A stretch of DNA of 64,000 nucleotides. Origin: CAYYKK01 sp046351395. GTDB taxonomy: Bacteria; Myxococcota_A; Polyangia; Polyangiales; Polyangiaceae. The translations under genes and the position numbers were made by a program. The notes beneath the pieces are model-generated. The model was not told the origin of the DNA, ran no database searches, and was given only the letters and a program-made list of their open reading frames with translations. Where the stretch lies: the NCBI GenBank assembly GCA_046351395.1, contig JAXLYP010000028.1, positions 102,243 through 166,242 of the forward strand, read 5' to 3'. How positions within the stretch are numbered: position 1 is the first letter of the stretch; each line of letters begins with the position of its first letter. Below are positions 1 through 8,658 of this stretch, one piece after another.

Positions 1-96
1 AGCGCCGCCGAGGGAGAGATGGCCCACCCCTACCCGCACCCGTCCGAATGGCTGCCCCAACCCCCGACCGCCACTGCCGAGGAGGAGACGGACTGA
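1..96 (+). CDS. C-terminal end of an unseen upstream gene (partial)
   Basis: The first 31 codons of the window are open in one frame and end with TGA at 94-96. The last base of this stop is the A of the ATG that starts the LysM protein. The same one-base stop/start overlap joins the LysM protein to its partner in the second cluster at 27,815, so this is probably the last codons of a gene in the same operon. The visible tail is rich in Pro, Glu and Thr and shows no domain. By analogy with the cluster at 24.5 kb it could be a VgrG or other spike component, but the residues do not prove it. Confidence 0.45.
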   Translation, partial: SAAEGEMAHPYPHPSEWLPQPPTATAEEETD

Positions 97-725
97 TGCC
101 CTACTACGTCGTCACAGCGGACGATCACCTCGATCGCATCGCGTTCCGCGCGGGCTCCTCGCCGAGCGACATCTGGGATCACCCGGCGAACCGGGAGCTC
201 AAGGAGAAGCGCGGCGGAGGAGACATTCTCCACCCGGGCGACCTGCTCTTCCTCCCGGCCCCGGCGGCCCGTGAAGCGCGGCGGGTCGCCGCGGGCTCCC
301 AGAAGACGTTCACCGCGTCCGTGCCGGAGACGCGGATCAAGCTCAAGCTCGTCGATCGAGGGAAGCCGCTCGCCGGAGAGCCGTTCGTCATCCAGACGGC
401 AACCGGCGATCTCTCCGGCTCGACGGACGGTGAGGGGGGAATCGACGTGAAGGTCCCCGTGCGCGCGGCGAAGGTGACGCTCCTCCTTCCGAACCAGGGG
501 ACGGCGCGCGAGCTCGCCGTGGGTGGCGTCGACCCCTTGGGTGAGATCAGCGGTGTCCAAACCCGCCTCAAGCAGCTTGGACATTACAATGGCCCGATCG
601 ACGGAGCGGCGAGCGAGGCGCTCTCCGAGGCGCTCCTCGCGTTCCGACGCGCGGCGCGGATCCGCGAGACCGGCGGGATCGACGAGGAGCTCCTCGCCGC
701 CCTCGCGTCCCAGTTCGGCTGCTGA
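96..725 (+). CDS. LysM / peptidoglycan-binding domain protein, T6SS-linked
   Basis: A 209-residue soluble protein without a signal peptide. Residues 1-55 form a LysM-like module (YYVVTADDHLDRIA, a G-D-x-L-x-P-G-D-L segment, then FLP). The middle is a beta-rich spacer and the last ~60 residues look like a peptidoglycan-binding helical domain (VQTRLKQLGHYNGPIDG). It has the same three-part layout as the protein at 27,171-27,815, which sits directly after vgrG, so I infer a role in T6SS spike loading or cargo docking rather than free wall binding. ATG 96 is preferred over an in-frame ATG at 48 because GGAGGA lies 9 bases upstream and the ATG overlaps the previous stop. The 873-residue gene follows after 11 bases. 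Confidence 0.75.
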   Translation: MPYYVVTADDHLDRIAFRAGSSPSDIWDHPANRELKEKRGGGDILHPGDLLFLPAPAAREARRVAAGSQKTFTASVPETRIKLKLVDRGKPLAGEPFVIQTATGDLSGSTDGEGGIDVKVPVRAAKVTLLLPNQGTARELAVGGVDPLGEISGVQTRLKQLGHYNGPIDGAASEALSEALLAFRRAARIRETGGIDEELLAALASQFGC

Positions 726-736
726 CGAGGAAGACG

Positions 737-3358
737 ATGCCCGATACGCCCAAAGTCGCCACCGGAACGGACGCCGTCGCGCCCAGCAAGGACGGCCAAT
801 CGAAGAGCACGGTGACGCTCCCCGAGCCGTGCAAGCTCGTCGTCTTCGTGTGTGATTGGCTAGGCACCCCCATTCGAGGGGCGAAGGTCACGGTCACGTG
901 CAACGGCAAGACGAGCCCTGGCGGCGCGACCGACGAGCGCGGGCGGCTCGAGGTCCAGGCGAGCACGGGCGAGGTCCGCGTGACCGCGGCGATGCCCGAG
1001 CCAAAGGACGCTTCGGGGAAGACCATCGACTCCGCGACCAGCACGACGGACGAGGAGGTCGCGCTCACGATCGCGACCGGGACCACGAAGCGCGTCGCTT
1101 ACGTGCGACTCGATCCGAGCTATTTCCTCACGCACCGCTTCCCTTGGCAGAACGAGCACGTCCGCAAGACGCTCTATGGGGGCGGCGGAGGCAAGGACTC
1201 CGCGGGACACGCCGCGTCGTCGATCACCGAGCGCGTCGGGTGCATTCGGCACTTCATCTGGATCTTCAACACGATGATCCTCCCCGAGGCGAAGCGCCTC
1301 AAGCCCTCGGACAGCGCGAGGGAGCACGTCGAAGACCAGATCAAGGAGGCGGAGGCCACGCTCGCGAAGCAGAAGACGGAGGAGGCCCGCCTGAAGGGCG
1401 AGCGTACGGACGAGCTCAAGCGCGAGGACGCGGCGATCGCCGAGGAGGTCGCCGATCAGAAGACGCGGAGCAAGGATCCGAACCGGGACGAGAGGCCGAC
1501 CAAGGCCGAGATCGCCGCGCTCAAGGCGCGGAGCGACAAAGCGAAGGCCGACAAGAAGGCGCTGGAGAAGGAGATCAAGGCGAACCAATCCGCACAGAAG
1601 CGGACGAAGGAGGAGATCCACAGGCTCCGCACCCTCGACGACACGGGGAAGATCCTCGCTGAGATCAGCGAGCCGAGCGATCACAAGGAGGCCGTGGAGC
1701 GCTTGTTCGACGTGTTCGCCGCGGACGACGGCAAGGAGCCCCTCATTCCATTGTGGGTGCGCTACATGGTGCTCCACTTCTCCGGCTTCCGGTACAACGG
1801 ACAATCCGCGAAGCAGAAGTGGGGCGACCGCCGGTGCGCCCACACCACGTACTCCCCACCGGACATCATCTGCCTCGCCGCGCGCGAGTACGAGATCTCG
1901 ACCGACAAGGAGATCGCGAAGCTCGACGCGAGCGTGCGCGACGAGCTCGCGCTCGCCTACCAGGGGCTCCTGCCGCTCTTCGACCCGAAGGATCAGGGCG
2001 CGAAGAGCGACCCCAAATACGAGCTCACGCGAGCGGTGCTCTCCGATCTGAAGAACGGCGACGCGCTCCTCAAGACCCTCCACTCGAGCGACGAGGAGGC
2101 GCGCGCGCGGATCGGCGTGATCGAGCCGATCGCCCTGTCGCTCGCGACGGCGTGGCGAAAGACGATGACGGACGATCAGGCGCTCGGGACCCTCTATTCG
2201 AGGTTCGAGCGCGGCGAGTTCAAAGACTGTCCGCGGGTCTGGAAGAAGATCGTCACGCAGACGGTGCTGCGGAACGACACGAAGGACCCGGACTGGGAGG
2301 TGTTCGACGACGAGGAGGGCAAGTTCCCCGAGAAGTGGAACACCGCGCTGCGAAAGCCGAAGAGCGACGCCTGGCACTGGAAGAAGAAGCAGGGGGCCGA
2401 CCTCACGATCGCGCCGCGACAAGCGGTGTGCAACGAGATCGCCGAGATGGGCGCCTACACCCGCGGCCTCACGTGGCGCGAGCTCCCGGGGGGCATCGGC
2501 GCGGACGCGAGCTGTTGCGTCACCTTCCCCGGGAGGAGCTACAAGCTCGCGCACATCCGGGACAACAAGGAGCTCGCGGAGCTGAAGCCGGGGATGTTCA
2601 TGTTCGTCCAGACGTGGGGCGGCTTCGACGACAAAGGCGCCGCAGCAGACTATTCCAATTGGGCCCACGAGATCGTGACCAGTCGCCACATCGAGAGCAC
2701 GGAGGACTTCATCGATCCCAAGTCGGGCTTCCCGCTCCACATCTCCGCGCTACCGGTGATCGCGTCAGCCGAGGCTGCGCTGGACTCACACCGCAGGAGC
2801 GGGTACCCGGAAGGCCCCTTCCGAACGCCTTGTTGGTCCGACGGACCGACGCCGGTGTACCAGATCCTGCGTATCGGCGTGGCCCCCGATGGAGCGCGCT
2901 ACATCGAGCGCATCAAGTGGCTCCACATCGCCACGGTCATCGCCGTGCTGCCCTCGCGGAGCACGGTCATCACGTTCGAGACCCAGGACCCGACGCGCGC
3001 GACGATCCGCGCGAACCTGTTCAAGGCGCCCTACGACTACTTCGGCCAGCCTCCGTCACCGCTCGATCGGGCGAGCGCGAAGAGCGCGATCGAGAAGGAG
3101 GCGAAGCCCCTCTACGAGCAGAAGGTCGCCGGTCGGAACTTCCCGCGGGTGACGTCGAGGACGTCCGAGAGCGAGAAGCACCTGTACAAGATGCTGCGCG
3201 CCGAGCTCCTGGAGGAGGCGAAGCGGGAGGTCGGCCCGTCCGTCCGAGCGCGGCTCCAGAAGGAGCTCGACGCGCGTATCCGCGACTTCCTGCCGAGCGA
3301 GCGGGAGTTGGCGCGGAAGCAGTACAGCATGCTCATGTCTCCGGACTACGATGACTGA
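737..3358 (+). CDS. Large candidate T6SS cargo with Ig-like, coiled-coil and Cys/His regions
   Basis: An 873-residue soluble protein with no family I recognise. Residues ~35-120 look like an Ig-like or transthyretin-like beta domain of the carboxypeptidase regulatory type (PIRGAKVTVTCNGKT, then DERGRLEV). Residues ~195-300 are a highly charged coiled coil. A Cys-led helix (RQAVCNEIAEMG, C565) is followed by LKPGMFMFVQTWGG and a conserved-looking WAHEIV (H644), the order of Cys and His in NlpC/P60 or CHAP-like cysteine peptidases. That similarity is my inference. It lies 11 bases after the LysM gene, as the DUF218 protein follows the LysM gene at 27.8 kb, which suggests delivered cargo. AGGAAG precedes the ATG. 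No immunity gene is obvious; a kinase follows on the same strand. Confidence 0.6.
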   Translation: MPDTPKVATGTDAVAPSKDGQSKSTVTLPEPCKLVVFVCDWLGTPIRGAKVTVTCNGKTSPGGATDERGRLEVQASTGEVRVTAAMPEPKDASGKTIDSATSTTDEEVALTIATGTTKRVAYVRLDPSYFLTHRFPWQNEHVRKTLYGGGGGKDSAGHAASSITERVGCIRHFIWIFNTMILPEAKRLKPSDSAREHVEDQIKEAEATLAKQKTEEARLKGERTDELKREDAAIAEEVADQKTRSKDPNRDERPTKAEIAALKARSDKAKADKKALEKEIKANQSAQKRTKEEIHRLRTLDDTGKILAEISEPSDHKEAVERLFDVFAADDGKEPLIPLWVRYMVLHFSGFRYNGQSAKQKWGDRRCAHTTYSPPDIICLAAREYEISTDKEIAKLDASVRDELALAYQGLLPLFDPKDQGAKSDPKYELTRAVLSDLKNGDALLKTLHSSDEEARARIGVIEPIALSLATAWRKTMTDDQALGTLYSRFERGEFKDCPRVWKKIVTQTVLRNDTKDPDWEVFDDEEGKFPEKWNTALRKPKSDAWHWKKKQGADLTIAPRQAVCNEIAEMGAYTRGLTWRELPGGIGADASCCVTFPGRSYKLAHIRDNKELAELKPGMFMFVQTWGGFDDKGAAADYSNWAHEIVTSRHIESTEDFIDPKSGFPLHISALPVIASAEAALDSHRRSGYPEGPFRTPCWSDGPTPVYQILRIGVAPDGARYIERIKWLHIATVIAVLPSRSTVITFETQDPTRATIRANLFKAPYDYFGQPPSPLDRASAKSAIEKEAKPLYEQKVAGRNFPRVTSRTSESEKHLYKMLRAELLEEAKREVGPSVRARLQKELDARIRDFLPSERELARKQYSMLMSPDYDD

Positions 3359-3388
3359 TTGGGCGCCCGCACGGCGCGCGCTCCACGA

Positions 3389-4651
3389 ATGAGCAAGGAC
3401 CTCGAAGCCCCAGGGACGCTCCGGATCGGCTCGGTCTTCCACCGCCGATTCCGCATCGTTCGCTGCATCAAAACGGGCGGAATGGGCGCCGTGTACGAGG
3501 TCGTGCACCTCGACACGCAGCGCCCACGCGCGCTGAAGGTGCTCCTCGCGGGGGCGCTCGAGAGCGACGAGAGCCGCGCGCGCTTCGAGCGCGAGGCGAC
3601 GATCGCCGCGGGCATCCGGAGCAACCACATCGTCGAGGTCCTCGACGCCGGGGTCGACGCGGAGACGCAGGCTCCGTTCATCGTGATGGAGCTCCTCGTG
3701 GGCGAGGATCTCGGGAGCGCGATCGCCCGACGGCCGCTCCCACCGTCCGAGGTGGTCGAGTACCTGCGACAGGCCGCGCGCGGGCTCGAGAAGACGCACG
3801 CCGCGGGCATCGTCCACCGCGATCTCAAGCCGGAGAACCTCTTCTTGACCCGACGGGACGACGGCAGCCCCGAGATCAAGGTGCTCGACTTCGGGATCGC
3901 AAAGGTCACGAGCGGCGCCGCGAGCGCGCCGGCAACGCGCGGAATCGTGGGGACGCCGCTCTACATCGCGCCCGAGCAGGTCACCGGCGACCGCGAGATC
4001 GGCCCGCGCACGGACGTCTACGCGCTCGGGCACGTCGCGTACGCGCTCCTCACGGGCCAGGCGTTCTTCCAGAAGGAGAACGCCGCGCTCGTCGACCTCT
4101 TTCCGCTCCTCATGGCGGTCGTGAAGGGCGCCCCCGAGCCGCCGAGCGAGCGCGCTCGGCGCGACTCCGGAGTGTCCCTGCCCGCTGCGTTCGACGCGTG
4201 GTTCCTGCGAGCGACGGCGCGCGAGCCCGCGGATCGGTTCGCCTCCGTGACGGAGGCGGTGACGGCGCTCGAGCGGGCGCTCGTCTCCGCCGGCGGCGCC
4301 GCCGCGAATGTCGCGCGCACCGCGCCGGATCTCGATCGGATGCGCTCGGAGGCGCCGGCGCCCAAGCCCACCGAGCCCGTCGCGCACGCCGCGTCGTCGG
4401 CGCGCACGATCGACGATCCCTCGTTCAAGATGTCTCCGGCGGCGCGGAGCATCGACGCTCAGATCGTCGCGGCCTCCCCCGCCCCCGTACGCGCCGCGAG
4501 CAGAGCCGATGGTTCGCCATCGGCGCGGGCGCGCTCGCGGTCGTCGCGGCGAGCGTCACGGTCGGAATTCTCGTCGGAGCCCGAGGCGCGGCCACCCCAT
4601 CGACATCGAGCGGCGCCGCCGTCGCCGAGATCCGCTCGACGCAGCCGATGA
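3389..4651 (+). CDS. Ser/Thr protein kinase, N-terminal part (membrane part in another frame)
   Basis: A PknB-type eukaryotic-like kinase. The Gly-rich loop is at 30-35 (GGMGAVY), the ATP Lys is K50 (ALKVLL), the catalytic loop HRDLKPEN is at 143-150, DFG at 167-169 and APEQ at 194-197, so the catalytic set is complete. After about residue 290 comes a Pro/Ala linker. In this frame the linker runs into Arg/Ser-rich nonsense and stops at 4651, while the frame one base back continues with an anchor and an extracellular domain (next entry). I read the two as one receptor kinase broken by a -1 shift near the C runs at 4476-4486. ATG 3389 is preferred to TTG 3359 because it sits close before the kinase domain. 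It follows the T6SS cargo gene by 30 bases. Confidence 0.85.
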   Translation: MSKDLEAPGTLRIGSVFHRRFRIVRCIKTGGMGAVYEVVHLDTQRPRALKVLLAGALESDESRARFEREATIAAGIRSNHIVEVLDAGVDAETQAPFIVMELLVGEDLGSAIARRPLPPSEVVEYLRQAARGLEKTHAAGIVHRDLKPENLFLTRRDDGSPEIKVLDFGIAKVTSGAASAPATRGIVGTPLYIAPEQVTGDREIGPRTDVYALGHVAYALLTGQAFFQKENAALVDLFPLLMAVVKGAPEPPSERARRDSGVSLPAAFDAWFLRATAREPADRFASVTEAVTALERALVSAGGAAANVARTAPDLDRMRSEAPAPKPTEPVAHAASSARTIDDPSFKMSPAARSIDAQIVAASPAPVRAASRADGSPSARARSRSSRRASRSEFSSEPEARPPHRHRAAPPSPRSARRSR

Positions 4652-5043
4652 CGCCGCTGAGCGCGCCCTCTCCGTCCGCCGCCCCGAGCGTCGCGCCGCC
4701 CGCCCCGCCCGCCTCGAGCTCGGCGCCCGCGGACCTCGACCCCACGCGCGCACGACAGAACCTCGAGGCGAAGGGCTGGCGGCTCGACGGGTGTCAGGAC
4801 ATCCCGCCCCTCTCCGGGCACACCGGAGTGAGCTGCGTCGGGATCAAGGGCGCGTGGTCCGTCGCGATCAACCTCTCGGGCCAGACTCACGAACCGAACG
4901 TCTGGTGTGGACTCGTGATGGCGGGGCCGGGCGCCTCCGCGTGCACCGTCAAGGGCGGCGTGCTGCTCGCGCTCATCGCGCCACCAGGGACGCCCCAGTC
5001 GAAGGTCGACGAGGTCGTTCGAGACGCGTTCGGGGATCCTTGA
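4486..5043 (+). CDS. Displaced C-terminal part of the kinase: TM anchor and extracellular domain
   Basis: In the frame one base behind the kinase, reading is open across 4198-5043. From about 4486 the sequence becomes natural: a basic stretch (RREQSR), a hydrophobic anchor (WFAIGAGALAVVAASVTVGI), a Ser/Pro/Ala-rich linker and a ~95-residue extracellular domain with four or five Cys and the segment GWRLDGCQDIPP. This is the usual layout after a myxobacterial Ser/Thr kinase. The start given is where the protein sequence becomes plausible, not an initiation codon; a gene finder may instead start at ATG 4648. Adding one C to either C5 run (4476-4480 or 4482-4486) restores one ORF from 3389 to 5043. 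A true mutation or a sequencing error cannot be told apart here. Confidence 0.6.
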   Translation, partial: RTRREQSRWFAIGAGALAVVAASVTVGILVGARGAATPSTSSGAAVAEIRSTQPMTPLSAPSPSAAPSVAPPAPPASSSAPADLDPTRARQNLEAKGWRLDGCQDIPPLSGHTGVSCVGIKGAWSVAINLSGQTHEPNVWCGLVMAGPGASACTVKGGVLLALIAPPGTPQSKVDEVVRDAFGDP

Positions 5044-5063
5044 TCGGGCCCGCGGCGCGGACG

Positions 5064-6536
5064 CTATTCGAGGAACGCGGTCGTCGCCTTCGAAGGGCCT
5101 GACCGGATCACGAACACGTTGAACGCCTCGCCGTAGAGGCCGGTCCCCGCGGGCGCGCTCGCGCCGTGGGGGATGCGGACGACCGCGTAGTGGTCGCCGG
5201 TCACGTCCACGAAGACCACGAAGGGGACGTCCGAGCCGGGATCCCCGTCGACGCTCGTCGCGAGCGTCTTGTCACGCGTCGCGGCCGTCGCGAGGCCAGC
5301 GCCCGTGAGGTTCGCCAGGTCGACGCCGAAGATCGCGGACACCTTCTTCGGGGCCGGATCGTCGCCCGGCGAGAAGTTGATCGGGTACGTCACCCTCACG
5401 ACGCCGCTCTCGGGCATCGGGAACGAGAGGCCCGCGAAACCACGCTCCACGCAGTTCGCGACGCTCTCGTCCGCGAGCGTGGTGGTGTGGCTGAGGCCGC
5501 TCGTCAGTCCGTCCGTGCCGATCGTGAACGTCACGGTGACCTGCCCATTCAGCGCCGGATCGGATCGAAGGCCGTTCTCGTAGCAGAGACGGAACCGACC
5601 GAAGCTCTGGCGGACGATCCGCTGAATCACCTCGGGCGGCAGCTTGCCCGTCACGGTCGTCCCGCCCATCCGCACCTGCGGCGGCTTGGGACGGTGGGTG
5701 CTCCCCAGGCGGCCGCCCGCGTGTCCCGGCGCCCCGATGGAGCCGAGCCCAATTCCCTCGCCTCCGGCGCCGCTCAGGCCGAGCCCGCTCGCATCCGCGT
5801 CTCCCCAGAGGCTCCCCCGGGCGCTCATCGGATCCGGCCCTAGCGACGGGTCCCGCCCGAACAGGCTCGCGGGCGATGGATCTGGAGCGCAGGCGGGGAG
5901 ATACGCGAGGACGTTGTCTGCGTCGCACGCGCCGGCGGGCAGGTTCGCCTTCGCGCTCGGGCCCTTGCGAGGACCGGCCGACGAGTCGACGGGCGCGGCG
6001 GTGGGCGGCGCGCTCGCGACCACGGCTTCCTTCGGCGTGACGTCCAGCCACACGCTGAGCGCGAACGATCGCGCCTGGCTTGCGTAGGCGATCTTCCCGA
6101 GCACGTCCGACGCACACTTCCCGGACGCTTCGGGCGCGTTCGAGCGCGCCACGCGAACCCCCGACACTTCTCCCTTGTCGGACACGCGCATCGCGACCCA
6201 CGTGGACGCGGGGCCGTCCGCGTTCTCCGGGGTGAGAGGCCGCCCCGAGTAGCACGCGAGGAGCGCGGGGCGCGACGTGTCGAGCGCGACCGCGAGCACC
6301 TTCTTGTCGACGGTGAAGTCCGCGGGGCTCGAGATCTTGCTCGGCATGCCCACGGCCTCGAACCGGATGCGCACGTCGAGCGGGCGATCGGGCACGCGCG
6401 GATCACCGCTCGGAGCCTCCTTGCGCTCGTCGGGCGCCTCTCGCTTGGACGGGCTCTTCCCGCAGCCCGCGAGCGTGATCGCCGCCGCCGTTGCCACACC
6501 CGTCACGAGGCCCGCGCGACCGTTCCAACCACCCAT
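5064..6536 (-). CDS. AgmX/PglI C-terminal domain lipoprotein
   Basis: A 490-residue predicted lipoprotein. The signal peptide ends in the lipobox LAGC within the first ~23 residues. A charged linker and a beta domain of unknown type follow, then a Gly-rich low-complexity stretch (about residues 230-290). The C-terminal part carries GKLPPEVIQRIVRQSFGRFR followed by CYENGL, then GQVTVTFTIG and CVERGF, the pattern of the myxobacterial AgmX/PglI C-terminal domain, which resembles the TonB C-terminal fold. In this phylum the domain occurs in gliding-motility and envelope proteins. ATG 6536 is chosen because it gives the signal peptide directly; longer in-frame starts add a basic, unlikely extension. 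It converges on the kinase gene (20-base gap) and is divergent from the asparaginase gene. Confidence 0.8.
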   Translation of the reverse strand: MGGWNGRAGLVTGVATAAAITLAGCGKSPSKREAPDERKEAPSGDPRVPDRPLDVRIRFEAVGMPSKISSPADFTVDKKVLAVALDTSRPALLACYSGRPLTPENADGPASTWVAMRVSDKGEVSGVRVARSNAPEASGKCASDVLGKIAYASQARSFALSVWLDVTPKEAVVASAPPTAAPVDSSAGPRKGPSAKANLPAGACDADNVLAYLPACAPDPSPASLFGRDPSLGPDPMSARGSLWGDADASGLGLSGAGGEGIGLGSIGAPGHAGGRLGSTHRPKPPQVRMGGTTVTGKLPPEVIQRIVRQSFGRFRLCYENGLRSDPALNGQVTVTFTIGTDGLTSGLSHTTTLADESVANCVERGFAGLSFPMPESGVVRVTYPINFSPGDDPAPKKVSAIFGVDLANLTGAGLATAATRDKTLATSVDGDPGSDVPFVVFVDVTGDHYAVVRIPHGASAPAGTGLYGEAFNVFVIRSGPSKATTAFLE

Positions 6537-6648
6537 CGACCCGTTCTGAACGAGAAGTGTGCGCGCGACAAGGCTGCGAGGTTGCCCCTCGCGGGCGGCA
6601 CGCCAGGGGGTGACGCAGCACGGACCTCGGGGTAACCCTCCTCGAGCG

Positions 6649-7698
6649 ATGAGGCTCTTGCTGCTCCACACCGGAGGCACGCTCATGATGGAGCGCGCCG
6701 CGAGCGACGGAGCGCTCCGCCCGGACGTGTACCGGAGCGATCTCCTCGTCGAGCTCCCGATCCTCCGCTCCATCGCGGAGATCGAGACGAAGGTCCTCTA
6801 CAACCTCGACTCGTCGGACATGCAGCCGAACCACTGGGTCGAGCTCGCCGGCGCGATCCACGCGTCGCTCGACGAGTACGACGGGTTCGTCGTCATCCAC
6901 GGCACCGACACGATGGCCTACACGGCGAGCGCGCTCGCGTTCCTCCTCCCGGGGCTCGACAAGTCGGTCGTGCTCACGGGCGCGCAGAGGCCGCTCACCG
7001 CCGTGCGGACGGACGCGAGGTCGAACCTCGTGGACGCGTGCGAGGTGGCGACGATGAAGATCCCCGAGGTGGGCATCGTGTTCAACTCGAGGCTGTTTCG
7101 CGGTTGTCGCGCGACGAAGCTCGACGCGTGGAGCATGAACGCGTTCGGCTCGCCGAGCTGCCCCCCGCTCGCGGAGCTCGGGCTCGGCGTACAGCTCGGG
7201 CCGCACGTGCTCCCTCCGCGCGCCGGTGTCCCGTTCGACGCGCGCATCGAGCCGCGCGTCCTCGCGGTGCGCACGTTCCCGGGTCTCGATCCGAAGCTCC
7301 TCCTGGGTGCGCTCGCGACCGGCGTGCAAGGCGTCGTGCTCGAAGCGTTCGGAGCGGGGAACGTCCCGCGCCTCGAGCGCTCGCTCGTCCCGTTCCTCGA
7401 GGCAGCGCGCCGCATCGACGTGCCCGTGGTCATCGCGAGCCAGTGCCCGCGCGGCGCGGTGGATCTGACCGCCTACGAGGGCGGGCTGGCAGCGGCGCGC
7501 GCGGGGGCGATCAGCGCGCGCGACATGACCGCGGAGGCGACCGTGACGAAGCTCATGATCACGCTCGGCCGGCTCGGCCCCGACTTCGCGGGCCCGCTCT
7601 CGGTGCGCTACGACGCCGACGCGAGGGAGACGGTGGGCCGCGTCGAGGCCGCGCGCTTCGCGTTCGATCACGCCATCGCGGGTGAGATGACCCTGTGA
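6649..7698 (+). CDS. ansA: L-asparaginase (type I family)
   Basis: A 349-residue cytoplasmic enzyme converting L-asparagine to L-aspartate and ammonia. The first nucleophile motif is LLHTGGTLM (residues 5-13). The second active-site motif is VIHGTDTMAY, giving the second catalytic Thr with its Asp. Further typical blocks are VLTGAQRPL and ARSNLVDA, and the C-terminal AFGAGNVP. Length fits the type I (AnsA/GatD-like) group and there is no signal peptide. ATG 6649 opens directly on the beta-strand before the TGGT motif; an in-frame upstream extension to 6559 is Arg-rich and unlikely. The EamA transporter gene overlaps its end by 4 bases, so the two are probably co-translated and may act together in amino-acid metabolism or export (inference). 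Confidence 0.92.
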   Translation: MRLLLLHTGGTLMMERAASDGALRPDVYRSDLLVELPILRSIAEIETKVLYNLDSSDMQPNHWVELAGAIHASLDEYDGFVVIHGTDTMAYTASALAFLLPGLDKSVVLTGAQRPLTAVRTDARSNLVDACEVATMKIPEVGIVFNSRLFRGCRATKLDAWSMNAFGSPSCPPLAELGLGVQLGPHVLPPRAGVPFDARIEPRVLAVRTFPGLDPKLLLGALATGVQGVVLEAFGAGNVPRLERSLVPFLEAARRIDVPVVIASQCPRGAVDLTAYEGGLAAARAGAISARDMTAEATVTKLMITLGRLGPDFAGPLSVRYDADARETVGRVEAARFAFDHAIAGEMTL

Positions 7699-8618
7699 GC
7701 GCGTCCCCTCTGGGCGCCGCTCCGGTCGGGCGCGCCGCGCTCCTCGTCGGCGTGGCGAGCGCCGCGTTCGCGACGAGCGCGCCGTTCGCGCGGCTCGCCG
7801 CGCCCACGCACCCGCTCTGGATCGCGTTCGGGCGCCTGCTCGTCGCGGCGATCCTGCTCGCAGCGATCGACGCACGGGCGATGCTCCGATCGTTCCGGGC
7901 GCTGTCCTTGCGCCACCGCGCCACCGTGATCCTCGCGGGCGGCCTCCTCGCGGCGCATTTCGCGCTGTTTCAATGGGGCCTGACGGCGACCTCGCTCCCC
8001 GCCGCGGTGTCCCTGGTGTCGCTCGAGCCCCTCGCGGTGGTTGTCGCCGCTTGGCTGCTCTTCTCCATCCGCCCGCGGAGACTCGAGCAGATCGGCATCG
8101 GGCTCGCGACGGCGGGCGCGGTCGTGATCAGCCGCGGCGCGGGCGAGGGGGAGCACCGACTCCTCGGGGACCTGCTCGTCCTCGGATCGGTGACGCTCTT
8201 CGGCCTCTATGTCGCCTGCGCGCGCGGGCTTCGAAACGCGCTCCCCGCAGCGCACTACGCGCCCCTCGTGTACGCGTCCGCGTCCGCGTCGCTCGCGATC
8301 GTCTTGCCGTTCGTCCCGCTCGCGCCGGACGCCGCGCTCACGGCGCTCCCCACCAACGCGTTCGTGTTCGTCGGCCTCCTCGGCGTCGTCCCGACGGTCA
8401 TCGGCCACACGCTCGTGCAGACGGGCGCGCGCACGCTCTCACCGTCGGTGATCGCGCTCGTCTCCCCGGGCGAGACGCTCGGGAGCATGGTGCTCTTCGC
8501 GATCCTCTTCGGTGTCGCGCCGACCGCGCTCGAGGCGGCCGGGGCGCTCCTCATCCTCGCTGGCGCCGGCCTCGCGATCTGGGCGCAGCGCGCGCGCACT
8601 CGTGCGGTGTCGAGCTGA
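7695..8618 (+). CDS. EamA/DMT-family transporter
   Basis: A 307-residue integral membrane protein with about ten hydrophobic segments in two repeats, as expected for the EamA (drug/metabolite) family of amino-acid and metabolite exporters. The first repeat carries LWIAFGRLLVAAILLA and HFALFQWGLTATSLPAAVS. The second ends with LVSPGETLGSMVLFAILFG, the family's conserved Pro-Gly-Glu turn. The start is GTG 7695, whose last bases overlap the asparaginase stop (GTGA), indicating translational coupling. The substrate cannot be read from the sequence. The pairing with asparaginase hints at an amino acid or its derivative, which is inference. Confidence 0.88.
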   Translation: MSASPLGAAPVGRAALLVGVASAAFATSAPFARLAAPTHPLWIAFGRLLVAAILLAAIDARAMLRSFRALSLRHRATVILAGGLLAAHFALFQWGLTATSLPAAVSLVSLEPLAVVVAAWLLFSIRPRRLEQIGIGLATAGAVVISRGAGEGEHRLLGDLLVLGSVTLFGLYVACARGLRNALPAAHYAPLVYASASASLAIVLPFVPLAPDAALTALPTNAFVFVGLLGVVPTVIGHTLVQTGARTLSPSVIALVSPGETLGSMVLFAILFGVAPTALEAAGALLILAGAGLAIWAQRARTRAVSS

Positions 8619-8658
8619 GCACCTTCCCTCGCCTCGATCGGGCGAGCTACGATCGGCC

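Noticed and set aside
860..2740. A 626-residue minus-strand open frame opposite the 873-residue gene
   Set aside because: Composition of a shadow frame, no start context, and it covers a gene with credible domains and operon spacing.
4476..4486. Programmed -1 ribosomal frameshift
   Set aside because: No X-XXY-YYZ heptamer in the kinase phase and no obvious downstream pseudoknot; a one-base indel in the C-runs explains it more simply.
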